Of a DNA stretch of 64,000 nucleotides, positions 25,772-35,219 are shown one piece after another. This DNA is from Dactylosporangium roseum (GTDB lineage: Bacteria; Actinomycetota; Actinomycetes; Mycobacteriales; Micromonosporaceae). Both the position numbers and the translations under genes were made by a program. The stretch is from NCBI RefSeq assembly GCF_025264685.1, contig NZ_CP073721.1, positions 3,525,001-3,589,000 on the forward strand. The letters run 5' to 3'. Under the pieces are notes generated by a model that saw only the letters and a list, made by a program, of their open reading frames with translations, searched no databases and was not told the DNA's origin. Every line of letters starts with the position of its first letter. The first letter of the stretch is position 1.

Positions 25772-28128
25772 TCATGCGGTCGGCCAGGTCCAGTAGCGGA
25801 CCTCGGGCAGGTCTTCCCCGGTACCGCGGACGTAGCCGCGGTGCTCGGCGCGTTTGTCGACCATCTGCTGCCGCAGGACGGCGGCGCGGCGGGCCAGACC
25901 GGGGACGCGGTCGATGACGTCGATGACGAGGTGGAAGCGGTCCATGTCATTGAGGACGAGCATGTCGAACGGGGTTGTGGTGGTGCCGTTCTCCTTGAAG
26001 CCGCGCACATGGAGGTTGGGATGTCCGGTGCGGCGGTAGGTGAGTCGGTGGATCAGCCAGGGGTAGCCGTGGTAGGCGAAGATGACGGGCCGGTCGGTGG
26101 TGAAGATGGCGTCGAACTCGGCGTCGGGAAGACCGTGCGGGTGCTCGGCGGTGGGCTGCAGCCGCATCAGGTCGACGACGTTGACGACGCGGACCTTCAG
26201 GTCGGGCAGGTGTCGGCGGAGCAGGTCGGTGGCGGCGAGGATCTCCATGGTGGGCACATCGCCGGCGGCGGCGAGGACGACGTGGGGGTCGCCGGCGTCG
26301 TTGCTGGCCCAGTCCCAGATGCCGAGGCCGCGGGCGCAGTGCAGGGCGGCGTCGTCGATGTCGAGCCAGGTGGGTGCGGGCTGCTTGCCGGCGACGATGA
26401 CGTTGACGTAGTTGCGGCTGCGCAGGCAGTGGTCGGCGACGGACAGCAGGGTGTTGGCGTCCGGTGGTAGGTACACCCGGACGACCTCGGCCTTCTTGTT
26501 CATCACGTGGTCGATGAACCCGGGGTCCTGGTGGGAGGTGCCGTTGTGGTCCTGCCGCCAGACGTGCGAGGTGAGCAGGTAGTTCAGGGACGGTACCGGT
26601 TTGCGCCAGTCGAGGTGGCGGATGGTGCGCAGCCATTTGGCGTGCTGGTTGACCATCGAGTCGACGATGTGCACGAACGCCTCGTAGCAGGAGAACAGTC
26701 CGTGCCGGCCGGTCAGCAGGTAGCCCTCCAGCCAGCCCTGGCAGGTGTGCTCGGACAGGATCTCCATCACCCGCCCGTGCCGAGGTGCTCGTCGACCGCG
26801 GCGACGGGTGCCTGCCACGCCTTCTCGGTGACCTCGAGGACGGCGCCGAGCCGGTTGGATTCCGTCTCGTCCGGTCCGACGATACGGAAGTTGTGGTGGG
26901 CGTCGTTCGCGGTGAGCACGTCGCGGAGCCAGCCGCCGAGGACCCGGGTGGCTTCGGCCGGCTCGAAGGCCTTGACCCCGTGGACGCGGAAGTCGGGCAG
27001 TTCCAGCTCGTGCGGGCGCCGGCCGCCGTTGGTGTGGGGGTTGGCCGACATCCGCAGGTCGCCGCGGGGCAGCCAGTCCACGACCGATCGGGCCGGCGCG
27101 CCGAGCGCGTCGAAGAGCTCCTCCGGCCGATACGACCGCATCCACTCCTGCAGCAGGGCCAGGTGTCCCGGGTCGTTGCGGGCGGCGGAGAGCGGGACCT
27201 GGTGGGCTCGCCACGTGCCTTCGACCGGCAGGCCGTCGACCTGCTTCGGGCCGGTCCAGCCCTTCGGGGTGCGCAGCACGATCATCGGCCACCGCGGCCG
27301 TCCGGCGGCGCCGTCGAACCGGGCGGCGTACTGGATCGCGGCGATCTCGTCGAACACCACGTCCATGGTCGCGGCGAGCCGCTGGTGGACCTCGGCCTGG
27401 TCGTCGCCCTGCACCAGGTACGGCTTGTGTCCGTAGCCGGTGAGCAGCGCGGTCAGTTCGTCGTCGCCGATGCGGGCCAGGACCGTCGGGTTGGCGATCT
27501 TGTACCCGTTGAGGTGCAGGATCGGCAGGACCGCGCCGTCGCCGACGGGGTCGAGGAACTTGTTCGAGTGCCACGATGCGGCGAGGGGCCCGGTCTCGGC
27601 CTCGCCGTCACCGATGACGCAGGCGACGACCAGGCCCGGGTTGTCCAGCGCGGCGCCGTAGGCGTGCGACAGGGAGTAGCCGAGCTCACCGCCCTCGTGG
27701 ATCGATCCGGGGGTCTCCGGCGCGACGTGGCTGGGGATGCCGCCGGGGAACGAGAACTGGGTGAACAGCCGGCCCATGCCCGGCTCATCGACGGAGATCC
27801 GCGGGTAGGTCTCGGAGTAGGTCCCTTCCAGCCAGGCGTTCGCGACCAGCCCGGGGCCGCCGTGGCCGGGACCGGTGACGTAGAGCAGATCCTGGCCGCG
27901 GGCGGCGATGATCCGGGACAGGTGGGCGTAAAGCAGATTGAGGCCGGGCGTGGTGCCCCAGTGCCCGAGCAGCCGGGGCTTGACCTGCTCCGGGAGCAGC
28001 GGCTCACGCAGCAGGGGGTTGCCCATGAGGTAGATCTGCCCGACGGACAGGTAGTTCGCCGCCCGCCAGTACGCATTGATCTGCGTCGCCTCCGCGGTAC
28101 CCAGGGGTCGTGCGTCGACCACATGCAT
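25772..28128 (-). pseudogene. xfp: Phosphoketolase, one frameshift
   Basis: Thiamine-diphosphate phosphoketolase that cleaves xylulose-5-P or fructose-6-P to acetyl phosphate, about 785 residues if repaired. The start ATG 28128 opens [10 protein letters not shown], then [48 protein letters not shown], and the TPP-binding [21 protein letters not shown]. The first frame ends at 26767 after VDEHLGTGG, while the other frame continues without loss as [25 protein letters not shown] to the end at [11 protein letters not shown]. One small indel near 26770-26780 in a GGGCGGGTG stretch is the only lesion, so a sequencing error is possible. First gene of the leftward stress operon. Confidence 0.88.
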
Positions 28129-28312
28129 GGCTGTCCATTCTCGATTTCGCAAGGCGCGCTGTGCGGACAGGCCGAAGCCGGGCGGCCATGCGGTCGGCTG
28201 CGTCCGGCCGGCATGAACCGCAGTGTGCTGACGGTCAGCCGGCCCGGTCGGCCCGATGCAGAACGAGACCTCGGTGCGGCCCTTGCCCAAGCGACGGACG
28301 GATCGGTATGGG

Positions 28313-28660
28313 TTATGGCCGGTGGTGGCGGGACAGCCGGCGGATCTGGGCGATCCGGGCCGCGCCGATCGCCATGGTCACGATCGCCGCGCCGACGGCA
28401 GCGACCAGGAGCGCCATGGCCAGCGGCAGGTTGCCGTGCATGCCGAGGAAGGTGACCTCGACGCTGCCGGTGTTCTGCAGTATGAAGACGATCAGCACCA
28501 CGAGGAGCAGCGCCGCGACGCAGATGCCGAACCAGGTCGTCCCGGTGCGGGTGCGCGGCTCCCGGTCGGCCGGCGACCTGCGCACATCATCCGCCGTGGT
28601 CTGGGTGGTCGCCACGGGACTCGAGGGCGGTCCTTCGGGCGCGGGGTTTGTCGTCGTCAT
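28313..28660 (-). CDS. LapA-domain membrane protein
   Basis: 115 residues. The N-terminus is polar and Pro/Thr-rich ([12 protein letters not shown]), followed by two hydrophobic segments: [21 protein letters not shown] and [22 protein letters not shown], with the linker [10 protein letters not shown] between them. That is the LapA/YciS pattern (two helices with a QNTxxVxVxFL motif). The tail [14 protein letters not shown] is basic and cytoplasmic. The family contributes to lipopolysaccharide control in Gram-negatives; in actinobacteria its role is unknown. The ATG at 28660 is supported by TGATGGAGCG upstream. It is 184 nt from the phosphoketolase start. Confidence 0.82.
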   Translation of the reverse strand: MTTTNPAPEGPPSSPVATTQTTADDVRRSPADREPRTRTGTTWFGICVAALLLVVLIVFILQNTGSVEVTFLGMHGNLPLAMALLVAAVGAAIVTMAIGAARIAQIRRLSRHHRP

Positions 28661-28904
28661 GATCGCTCCATCAGCGGGCCGGAAATCCACAGCCGCCGGG
28701 GTCCAGGGCGAACACCATGTGCATACCCCGGCTGAGCGACGCGCCAAACGTCGCGAGGAACCGGAGACCGGGCCTGTCGTGCGGTGCAGAACGCTCCGGC
28801 GCGTGACGACTGCTCCAGCGCTTCGCCTGCGGGCGGGGTACCGTGACATTGCGGCCCAAGACCCCGGCGGCATCTCCCCAGCGCCGAACTGAAAGCCGCA
28901 GGCC

Positions 28905-29942
28905 ATGATTTCTCAGCAGCTCCGCGCGGCCCAGACGCCGCCGCGCATCGGCAGCCAATACGCCCAGATGTCCCGCCAGGTGAAGCAGGCCGGCCTGCTG
29001 GAACGGCGGTTCGGCCATTACGGGCTCCGCATCGGCATCGTCGGGTTCGCGCTCGCCGCGACCTGGACCGCCTTCGTGATGATCGGTCCGTCGTGGTGGC
29101 AACTGCTCACCGCGGCCGTGCTGGCGGTGTTGTTCACGCAGGTCGGGTTTCTGGGCCATGACGCGGGGCACCGGCAGATCTTCCGGTCCGGCCGCGCCAA
29201 CGACCTCCTCGGGCTGCTGCATGCCAATCTGCTCATCGGGTTGAGTTTCGGCTGGTGGATCGAGAAGCACAATCGCCACCACGCCAACCCGAACACCGAG
29301 GGCGCCGACCCGGACATCGTGGTCGCGCCGCTGGCGTTCACCGCCGGTCAGGCCCGCCCGCTGCGGGGGCTGCGGGCCGCGTTCGTGCGCCGCCAGGGGT
29401 ACCTGTTCTTCCCCCTGCTCACGCTTGAGGCGCTGAGCCTGCACGCCAACAGCGTGGCGGCCGTGTTCGGGCGCCAGATGAAGCGCCGCCCGGCCGAGGG
29501 CGGCCTGCTCGGCCTGCACGCCGCGCTGTATCTGACGGCAGTGTTCATGGTGCTCAGCCCGCTGCAGGGCGTCCTGTTCGTCGCGGTGCACCAAGCGCTG
29601 TTCGGCGTCTACCTCGGCAGCGCGTTCGCCCCGAACCACAAGGGCATGCCGATCCTGCCGGCCGGCAGCACGCTGGACTTCTTCCACCGCCAGGTGCTGA
29701 CCTCCCGCAACGTGCGCGGCAACACGTTCACCGACATCGCCCTGGGCGGGCTGAACTACCAGATCGAGCACCACCTGTTCCCGAGCATGCCGCGGCCCAA
29801 CCTGCGCCGGGCCCAGATCCTCATCCGCCAGTTCTGCCACGACCACGGCGTCGAATACAGCGAGACGACGCTGCGGCGGTCCTGGCGCGAAGTCCTGCGC
29901 CACCTCGACACCGTCGGCAGCAGCGCCGCCCACCCGGCCTGA
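28905..29942 (+). CDS. Membrane fatty acid desaturase
   Basis: 345 residues of the membrane di-iron desaturase family. The three histidine boxes are present: HDAGH (about 85), HNRHH (about 125) and QIEHH (about 290), with hydrophobic spans between. It resembles acyl-lipid delta-type desaturases (GLNYQIEHHLFPSMPRPNLRR), which would introduce a double bond into membrane lipid acyl chains using O2 and an electron donor. There is no cytochrome b5 domain. Start ATG 28905. It is transcribed away from the lapA-type gene across about 240 nt and may help membrane fluidity under stress. Confidence 0.9.
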   Translation: MISQQLRAAQTPPRIGSQYAQMSRQVKQAGLLERRFGHYGLRIGIVGFALAATWTAFVMIGPSWWQLLTAAVLAVLFTQVGFLGHDAGHRQIFRSGRANDLLGLLHANLLIGLSFGWWIEKHNRHHANPNTEGADPDIVVAPLAFTAGQARPLRGLRAAFVRRQGYLFFPLLTLEALSLHANSVAAVFGRQMKRRPAEGGLLGLHAALYLTAVFMVLSPLQGVLFVAVHQALFGVYLGSAFAPNHKGMPILPAGSTLDFFHRQVLTSRNVRGNTFTDIALGGLNYQIEHHLFPSMPRPNLRRAQILIRQFCHDHGVEYSETTLRRSWREVLRHLDTVGSSAAHPA

Positions 29943-30323
29943 GCGGCGGCTTTCGCGCACGCCGGTGCGCACCGCCCGGGCAGTCCCGGACGGAGGCTGT
30001 TGGGCCCGGGCCTGGAGGCGTACCGCACCGGCGAATCGATCGTCAATGCCGACCCGGACTCGGCCGGTGAACGATGGCCGTCCACCCGACGGCGACGTCC
30101 GGGCCAGGCCGCCGTTTGTCGTGTCCATCGGCGGGTATGGGTGTGGTGTTCGGCCGTTGCGGCGGTGATGCCGTCGCGGGCCGAACCGGGCCGCCCGGAC
30201 ACCGCGGCAAACCTTCAGTATGTTTCCTTCGCAGGCGATCGCGCCACCGCACCGCGTCCGGGCAATGCCACCTTCGGGCAAGAATGACGCGCGCGGCCGG
30301 GTACATAGTAGAGAGCTGCCGCC
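29943..30323. other. Intergenic region with no gene seen
   Basis: 380 nt between the desaturase stop and the AI-2E-type gene. GCGCACGCCGGTGCGC just after the desaturase could form a small terminator hairpin. The last 40 nt (GGTACATAGTAGAGAGC) is relatively AT-rich and may hold the promoter of the next gene. Confidence 0.4.
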
Positions 30324-31697
30324 TTGAGCTGGCTGAGACACACTCGTGACCGTGCGCAGACGCGCCTGATCGCCGCTCGTCGCGGCGCCCCGCCGCCGTT
30401 TACCGGAGGCGATCCCGCCGACAGGCAGCCGTCGGTGCTCGTCATGCGGTCGGACCCGACCATCGACGACGGCATTCCGCGCGGTGTCCGCGTGGCCGGG
30501 GCGTGGTCGTGGCGGGTGATCCTGTTCGTGGCCGCCGCCTACCTGTTGCTGCGGGTCCTCGGCGTGCTCAGCGTCGTGGTGATCCCGGTGGTGGTGGCCC
30601 TGCTGCTGGCGGCGCTGTTCGAACCGGCCGCCGCGAGCCTGCGCCACCGGGGCGTCAACCGCTCCCTCGCCGCCGGGATCGTCCTGGTCACCGCACTGCT
30701 CGTGGTCGGCGGCGGGTTCACGCTCATCATCCAGACGTTCATCAGCCAGTTCGACGACCTGGCCACCCAGGTGGGCCAGGGCATCGACCAGGTGCAGCAC
30801 TGGCTCGCCCGCGGTCCGCTGCACATCTCCGACGCCCAGCTCAGCGACGGCGTCGACAAGCTGCGCCGAACCGTCAGCACCAACCAGGGCGCGTGGGCGT
30901 CCGGCGCGCTGAGCACCGCCACGACCCTCACCGAGGTGCTCGCCGGGTTCTTCGTCGTGTTGTTCACCCTGTTCTTCTTCCTGCGCGACGGCGGCCAGAT
31001 CTGGCAGTTCCTCTGCCGGCTGCTGCCCCGCGCGGCCCGTGTGCCGGTCGCGCGCGCCGGCCACTACTCATGGCACACCCTCGTCTCCTACGTCCGCGCG
31101 ACGGTCCTGGTCGCATTCGTCGACGCGGTCGGCATCGGCATCGGGCTGGCCGTCCTGCGGGTCCCCCTGGCACTGCCGCTGGCCGCCCTGGTCTTCCTGG
31201 GCGCGTTCATCCCGGTCGTCGGCGCCACGCTGTCCGGCGTCGTCGCCATCCTGGTCGCCCTCGTCACGCAGGGCCCGGTGACCGCGCTCATCGTCGTGGG
31301 CATCGTGATCGCCGTCCAACAGCTGGAGGGCCACGTCCTGCAGCCGCTCATCATGGGCCGCGCGGTCGCCCTGCACCCCCTCGCCGTCATCCTGGCCATC
31401 GCCACCGGCGTCGTCACCGCCGGCATCGTCGGCGGCCTCGTCGCCGTGCCACTGCTGGCCGTGACCAACACCGCCGTGCGCTACCTCGCCGACCACCCGA
31501 CCGGCGAACCTACCCGGGACCACGAACCACCCGGCACCAAACCGACCGACCCCGGCCAGGCCGCCGCTGAACAGGCCGCCGACGACGCGGCCGGACAGGC
31601 CGACCCCGACCCCGATGCGCCCCCCGCCGGGCACACCTCGGTCGTGACGGGGCCGGAGCCACAGCACAGCCCCGCCGAAGTCGGTGGGGCCAGGTGA
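30324..31697 (+). CDS. AI-2E family transporter
   Basis: 457 residues in the longest frame (TTG start at 30324); an ATG at 30444 (MRSDPTIDDGIPRG) is a strong alternative and would give 417. The AI-2E/PerM layout is clear: two N-terminal helices (VILFVAAAYLLLRVLGVLSVVVIPVVVALLLAAL), two more helices, an amphipathic soluble middle (about 130-200), then VLFTLFFFLRDGG and four C-terminal helices with LGAFIPVVGATLSGVVAILVAL and the conserved QQLEGHVLQPLIMGRAVALHPLAV. The C-terminal 70 residues are a charged Pro/Asp/Ala-rich cytoplasmic tail. Substrates vary in this family (AI-2, ions). It precedes the DUF4193 gene by 51 nt. Confidence 0.88.
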   Translation: MSWLRHTRDRAQTRLIAARRGAPPPFTGGDPADRQPSVLVMRSDPTIDDGIPRGVRVAGAWSWRVILFVAAAYLLLRVLGVLSVVVIPVVVALLLAALFEPAAASLRHRGVNRSLAAGIVLVTALLVVGGGFTLIIQTFISQFDDLATQVGQGIDQVQHWLARGPLHISDAQLSDGVDKLRRTVSTNQGAWASGALSTATTLTEVLAGFFVVLFTLFFFLRDGGQIWQFLCRLLPRAARVPVARAGHYSWHTLVSYVRATVLVAFVDAVGIGIGLAVLRVPLALPLAALVFLGAFIPVVGATLSGVVAILVALVTQGPVTALIVVGIVIAVQQLEGHVLQPLIMGRAVALHPLAVILAIATGVVTAGIVGGLVAVPLLAVTNTAVRYLADHPTGEPTRDHEPPGTKPTDPGQAAAEQAADDAAGQADPDPDAPPAGHTSVVTGPEPQHSPAEVGGAR

Positions 31698-31748
31698 CAC
31701 GAGGGAAGCACAGCCCCGCCCTCACCACCGGCGATAGTTAGGAGCCCC

Positions 31749-32045
31749 ATGAGCGTCGACTTCGATGCACCCCGCTTCGCCCCGACCGACGACACCAGGG
31801 ACGGGATCGGTGTTCTCACAGTCTCCCGGCCCTCCGGCCACGACGACCCCGACGACGCTGCCGATCCTGACGGACGTGCCGGCTCAGGCCGGGTCGACGA
31901 CCCCGAATCCGTCGACGAGGAGATGTCGGTTCCCGTGGTACCGATGCGCGCCGACGAGTTCCGATGTGGACGGTGCTACCTCGTGCATCACCGCAGCCGG
32001 CGCGCCGGCGGTCACGACGGACCGGTCTGCCGCGACTGCGCCTGA
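31749..32045 (+). CDS. DUF4193 family protein
   Basis: 98 residues. It starts MSVDFDAPR after TTAGGAG with a 4-nt gap, has an acidic middle (DDPDDAADPDG), and ends with ADEFRCGRCYLVHHRSRRAGG and CRDCA. The paired Cys (CGRC, CRDC) probably bind zinc, as in other DUF4193 members. The family is confined to actinobacteria and its function is unknown; it is often linked to RNA polymerase-associated or stress loci. It follows the AI-2E-type gene in the same direction. Confidence 0.85.
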   Translation: MSVDFDAPRFAPTDDTRDGIGVLTVSRPSGHDDPDDAADPDGRAGSGRVDDPESVDEEMSVPVVPMRADEFRCGRCYLVHHRSRRAGGHDGPVCRDCA

Positions 32046-32197
32046 ACTGGCCGAGTCGATCCGGATCAGCGGCAAGGCGCCGGAGGTCGGTGGTGGCGGG
32101 CGGAGCGCTATCGCGAGGATCGCGGCGGGAGGGAAGCACGGCAGCCGGCACGATGCCGGTCAGGGGCCGGCTCCACAACGAACGTGAGGAGAATCCC

Positions 32198-32383
32198 GTG
32201 CACATCGAAAAGGCTGAGATCGTCGCAGCCCTGCGGCGCAGAGGACTGGCCGCCAGGGCCGACTGGGTCGACGGGGAACTGCCTGGGCTCGTCGACACGA
32301 ACCGGAACGCTGCGCTGCTGCAGATGCTCGGTATCGACCCCGCCGACATGTCACCGGCCGGGGCCACCACGCGGCAAGGATGA
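32198..32383 (+). CDS. Small actinobacterial hypothetical protein
   Basis: 61 residues from a GTG start that follows GTGAGGAG with a 6-nt gap. The sequence (HIEKAEIVAALRRRGLAAR, ADWVDGELPGLVDTNRN, LLQMLGIDP) predicts two or three helices with a compact acidic-basic pattern, and it looks like a conserved small protein family of actinomycetes of unknown role. It is followed by a strong hairpin terminator at 32473-32506. Confidence 0.65.
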   Translation: MHIEKAEIVAALRRRGLAARADWVDGELPGLVDTNRNAALLQMLGIDPADMSPAGATTRQG

Positions 32384-32472
32384 CAGGACCTGCCCGATGA
32401 CCGAGGCGGGAACGGCGCCGAGCTTCCCCGCGCTCCGGTGGCGAGCATCGCCCGGCGAACGGGCAGACGGTG

Positions 32473-32506
32473 AACGGCTGCGGGCGCACATGCGCTCGCA
32501 GCCGTT
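32473..32506. terminator. Bidirectional hairpin terminator
   Basis: AACGGCTGCG at 32473-32482 pairs perfectly with CGCAGCCGTT at 32497-32506, and the loop itself holds GCGCA/TGCGC. It lies between the ends of two converging genes (the small protein at 32383 and the BON gene at 32521), so it can serve both. Confidence 0.7.
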
Positions 32507-32520
32507 GGTGCTACTCGTGG

Positions 32521-33198
32521 TCAGGACGCGATGTGCAGCTCGTTGCGTACACTCGTCACGCCGGCGGCGCTCCAGGCGGCCCGCTCCGCCTCGCGGCGCT
32601 GCGCCCACGATCCGACGCTGCCGTGCAGCGTCAGCTCGGACCCGTCCAGATCGATCGTGATGTTGACGGGATTCAGCTCGGCGCTGCGCCGCAGGGCGGC
32701 CTCGACCGCTGCCTTGGTGCCGGCGGTCGGCGTCGTCGACGCGAGCTGGATCTCGTTGCTGACCAGTTTGACGCCCTTGAGGTAGGTGACGGCTCGCGCC
32801 GCGGCGTGGCGCTGGTAGTCCCAGGTGACCTGACCGGTCAGGGTTACCCGGCGATCATGGACATCGGCCTTCACGGTGTTCGCCGGCACGTCGACGGTCC
32901 ACGTGAGGGCGCGGTCGGCCGCAAGGGCGAGGGCCTCGTCGTTGACGTCCGCGGGCATCGGAGCCCGCACGGCGGTCTTGTTGGTGACATTGGTGACGCC
33001 GCCCACCCGCATGGCGGCCTGTCTTGCCGCGAGCCGTTCCGGCAGGCTGTTGACTTCGCCGGAAAGCGTTACCGTTCCGCCGTCGACCTGAACCTCGACG
33101 CCGGATGCATCGACGTTCGGGGTGTAGTGCAGCTCCTCGGTCACGGCGGTCTTCAGTTCCTGGTCGGTCTTGTGCATTGTCTGTGTCACAGACACCAC
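32521..33198 (-). CDS. Triple BON-domain protein
   Basis: 225 residues with three BON domains in tandem and no signal peptide: about 10-75 (VQVDGGTVTLSGEVNSLPERLAA), 85-150 (VHDRRVTLTGQVTWDYQRHAA, then GVKLVSNEI) and 160-222 (LDGSELTLHGSVGSWAQRREAER). The Gly after each beta strand is conserved. BON domains bind phospholipid or act as scaffolds; cytoplasmic three-BON proteins in actinobacteria are stress-induced (OsmY-like). The GTG at 33198 is chosen because GGAGGTGG lies 6-9 nt upstream. It has an AT-rich promoter region and a strong terminator. Confidence 0.88.
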   Translation of the reverse strand: MVSVTQTMHKTDQELKTAVTEELHYTPNVDASGVEVQVDGGTVTLSGEVNSLPERLAARQAAMRVGGVTNVTNKTAVRAPMPADVNDEALALAADRALTWTVDVPANTVKADVHDRRVTLTGQVTWDYQRHAAARAVTYLKGVKLVSNEIQLASTTPTAGTKAAVEAALRRSAELNPVNITIDLDGSELTLHGSVGSWAQRREAERAAWSAAGVTSVRNELHIAS

Positions 33199-33300
33199 GA
33201 TGTGCCACCTCCAGCTCCGGCGCCAGGCCAATTCGGCGTATATTTCCAAGTACTTTTGTGATGCGTGAAAATCGTCAGCATTTAAGGCGATACATGCCCT
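33199..33300 (-). promoter_or_regulatory. AT-rich promoter region of the BON gene
   Basis: About 80 nt around 33225-33300 is markedly richer in A/T than its surroundings (for example TATATTTCC, TACTTTTGTGATG, AAAATCGTC). It sits directly in front of the ribosome binding site GGAGGTGG of the BON gene. I cannot define -35 and -10 boxes with confidence. Confidence 0.35.
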
Positions 33301-33625
33301 TCTCGAATGGCAACTCTTTGACGGTCGATCACCTCGTCGAGCGGGCCGGGAGACGCGGCCACCGCGGGCCACGAGTCGTCGATGCACTCCCGCGGGTCTG
33401 ACGCCATGGCGCTTTCTGCGGCGATCAGGCGTAGGGTGATGGTGTCGCTCCGGTCCCTGGTGGCCGTCGAGCCGTTGCATCTTTGCTGCGAATGCGGCCT
33501 TCGGTTCCCCGTCCATCCGGGTCCTGCTCGATATGCCTCCGTCGTGAGGCGGTTGCACAGCTCTGCCTGCAAGCGCTCGCGCTGCGGGACACGATCCACA
33601 AGTCATGCAAAGGAATGTGAGCGCG

Positions 33626-34297
33626 ATGGTCAACATCGCCAAGGACCACAGCACCGCAGTCAAGGGCGCCATCGGTACTCCCGCCAACCCCATCGTCCCG
33701 GACCTGGCTCCGGACAGCACCGGATACCGGCCCGTCGACCACACCAGCGTCGTGACGACCGCCGGTGACCGGCGCTCGTCCGCACCGGCATCGACCGCTC
33801 GGCGGAGCGCATCTCCGGCCGCCGCCCGATACCTGCTGGCCGGTATCCGGCTCGCGCTTGGCTGGATATTCCTGTGGGCTTTCCTGGACAAGCTGTTCGG
33901 CTTCGGGTTCGCCACCCCCTCGGCGCGGGCCTGGCTCAACGGCGGCAGCCCGACCAACGGATTCTTGAGCTCGGCCAAGGGCCCGTTCAGTGACTTCTAC
34001 CATGCGATCGCCGGGACCACCGGCGCTGACGTGTTGTTCATGGGCGCGCTCCTGGCCATCGGCGTAGCGTTGATGCTCGGTGTCGGCATGTGGCTCGCCG
34101 CTGCCGGTGGCGCACTGCTGACGGTCATGATGTGGACCGCCGTGCTGCCTCCGGCCGGCAACCCGTTCATGGACGAGCACCTCGTCTACGCCGCCGTTCT
34201 GGTCGTCTTGGCCCTCCTCGGCGCCGGGAACACCTTCGGAGCGGGCCGTGCGTGGGCCGCCCTGCCGCTGGTGCGCCGCGCCCCCTGGCTGCGCTAG
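33626..34297 (+). CDS. DoxX-family membrane protein
   Basis: 223 residues. A polar N-terminal 70 residues (MVNIAKDHSTAVKGAIG, GYRPVDHTSVV) is followed by four membrane helices: YLLAGIRLALGWIFLWAFLDKLFGFGF, VLFMGALLAIGVALMLGVGMWLAA, AGGALLTVMMWTAVL, and EHLVYAAVLVVLALLGAG. This matches DoxX/DoxD-type subunits of thiosulfate:quinone oxidoreductase and related redox membrane proteins. The ATG at 33626 is preceded by AAAGGAATGTGAGCGCG, a leader shared exactly with the degraded copy at 3918; two upstream starts (33605, 33617) are possible. It diverges from the BON gene. Confidence 0.85.
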   Translation: MVNIAKDHSTAVKGAIGTPANPIVPDLAPDSTGYRPVDHTSVVTTAGDRRSSAPASTARRSASPAAARYLLAGIRLALGWIFLWAFLDKLFGFGFATPSARAWLNGGSPTNGFLSSAKGPFSDFYHAIAGTTGADVLFMGALLAIGVALMLGVGMWLAAAGGALLTVMMWTAVLPPAGNPFMDEHLVYAAVLVVLALLGAGNTFGAGRAWAALPLVRRAPWLR

Positions 34298-34489
34298 CCA
34301 CACCGATGCGGACCAGGTCGGTCCGTGTCCCGGCCGCCCCTCGGGTTCCGGTGCTTCGGCGGACCTGACGGGGCGGCCACATCACACTCCGCAGTACGGC
34401 GAGCCGTCCGAGCAAGTACAAGCAGCCGGGCCGGCCCGTCACCGGCGGTGCCGGCCGGGCGGTCTGCGAGGAGCCCGCGAACGGCCGGG

Positions 34490-34582
34490 GTCATCGACCG
34501 GGCGCTGCTCATCCGCGCGTGGCAGCTGCTCGGTGGGGTGTCCGCCGTGCTGGTCATGGGTGGCTTCCTCGCGGTCCTTTGA
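34490..34582 (+). pseudogene. P-type ATPase C-terminal remnant
   Basis: Thirty codons ending at TGA 34580-34582 read VIDRALLIRAWQLLGGVSAVLVMGGF, matching the beginning of the C-terminal membrane domain of bacterial cation P-type ATPases. Nothing upstream continues the gene; the preceding 190 nt shows no ATPase motif. It is a third trace of a P-type ATPase in the window and suggests a deletion in front of the DUF5994 gene. Confidence 0.45.
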
Positions 34583-34653
34583 GCGGGGCCGACCCCCGAG
34601 GGCGCCGCAGCGACGTCCAGCAATGCGCAGGGCAAGGAATCGAGGAGGTCACC

Positions 34654-35181
34654 ATCGCCACCACCGCTGAGCGTGCCACGGCCGTTCCGACGGGACCGCC
34701 TACCCATCCGAGACTGGTACTCGCCCCGGACCGGTTGAACCGCGCTGTGCTCGACGGCGGGTGGTGGCCGCGCTCCGCGGACGCCCTCGCCGAGCTGCCG
34801 GGGCTCGTGCTGACCCTCGCCGCCCGCTTTGGACCCATCCGCCGGCTGATGCTCAACAGCGACAGCTGGGACGGGCACTTCCGCCGGCTGGCGGTGGGTG
34901 ACCGGGTCGTACGGGCCGGATGGTTCGCCACCGTCGACGCGGCGGTGGTGATCGCAACGACCGAACAGGGCATGCAGATCGACCTGCTGGTGGTGCCTCC
35001 GGGCACCGGCGCGGCTGCCGCCGAGGCGGCAATGGCGACTGCGGCCGATCCGGCCAACCGGCTGCGCGCCCCCGCGATTCTCGCCGAACGGCCGGCGGTG
35101 GACGGTCGGCCCGGCGCCGGCGATTCGCAGTCGGTCTGGGACAACGAGGGCGGCCACGGCGCCGGCCCCGCGGTGCGCTGA
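34654..35181 (+). CDS. DUF5994 family protein with a non-standard start
   Basis: About 175 residues. The conserved core of DUF5994 is present: RLVLAPDRLNRAVLDGGWWPRSADALAELPGLV, IRRLMLNSDSWDGHFRRL, VVRAGWFATVDAAVVIATTEQGMQIDLLVVPP. The function is unknown; members are actinobacterial cytoplasmic proteins. The expected start position, 5 nt after a perfect GAGGAGG, is the codon ATC (34654) rather than ATG, and no in-frame ATG or GTG lies within a normal distance of that site. Either the gene uses a rare ATC start, the start was mutated and the gene is weak or silent, or the base is a read error. Confidence 0.72.
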   Translation: MATTAERATAVPTGPPTHPRLVLAPDRLNRAVLDGGWWPRSADALAELPGLVLTLAARFGPIRRLMLNSDSWDGHFRRLAVGDRVVRAGWFATVDAAVVIATTEQGMQIDLLVVPPGTGAAAAEAAMATAADPANRLRAPAILAERPAVDGRPGAGDSQSVWDNEGGHGAGPAVR

Positions 35182-35219
35182 GGCACTGCACCGGCCGCAG
35201 CGAGGCCGCGCTGTGACCG

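Noticed and set aside
21579..28904. DosR-type 20-bp palindromes in front of the stress operon
   Set aside because: I looked through the gaps upstream of xfp, the LapA-type gene and the desaturase by eye and saw no convincing match; a motif search would be needed.
28671..31064. A 797-codon open frame on the minus strand
   Set aside because: Antisense to the desaturase and AI-2E-type genes, which carry clear motifs; no independent evidence for it.
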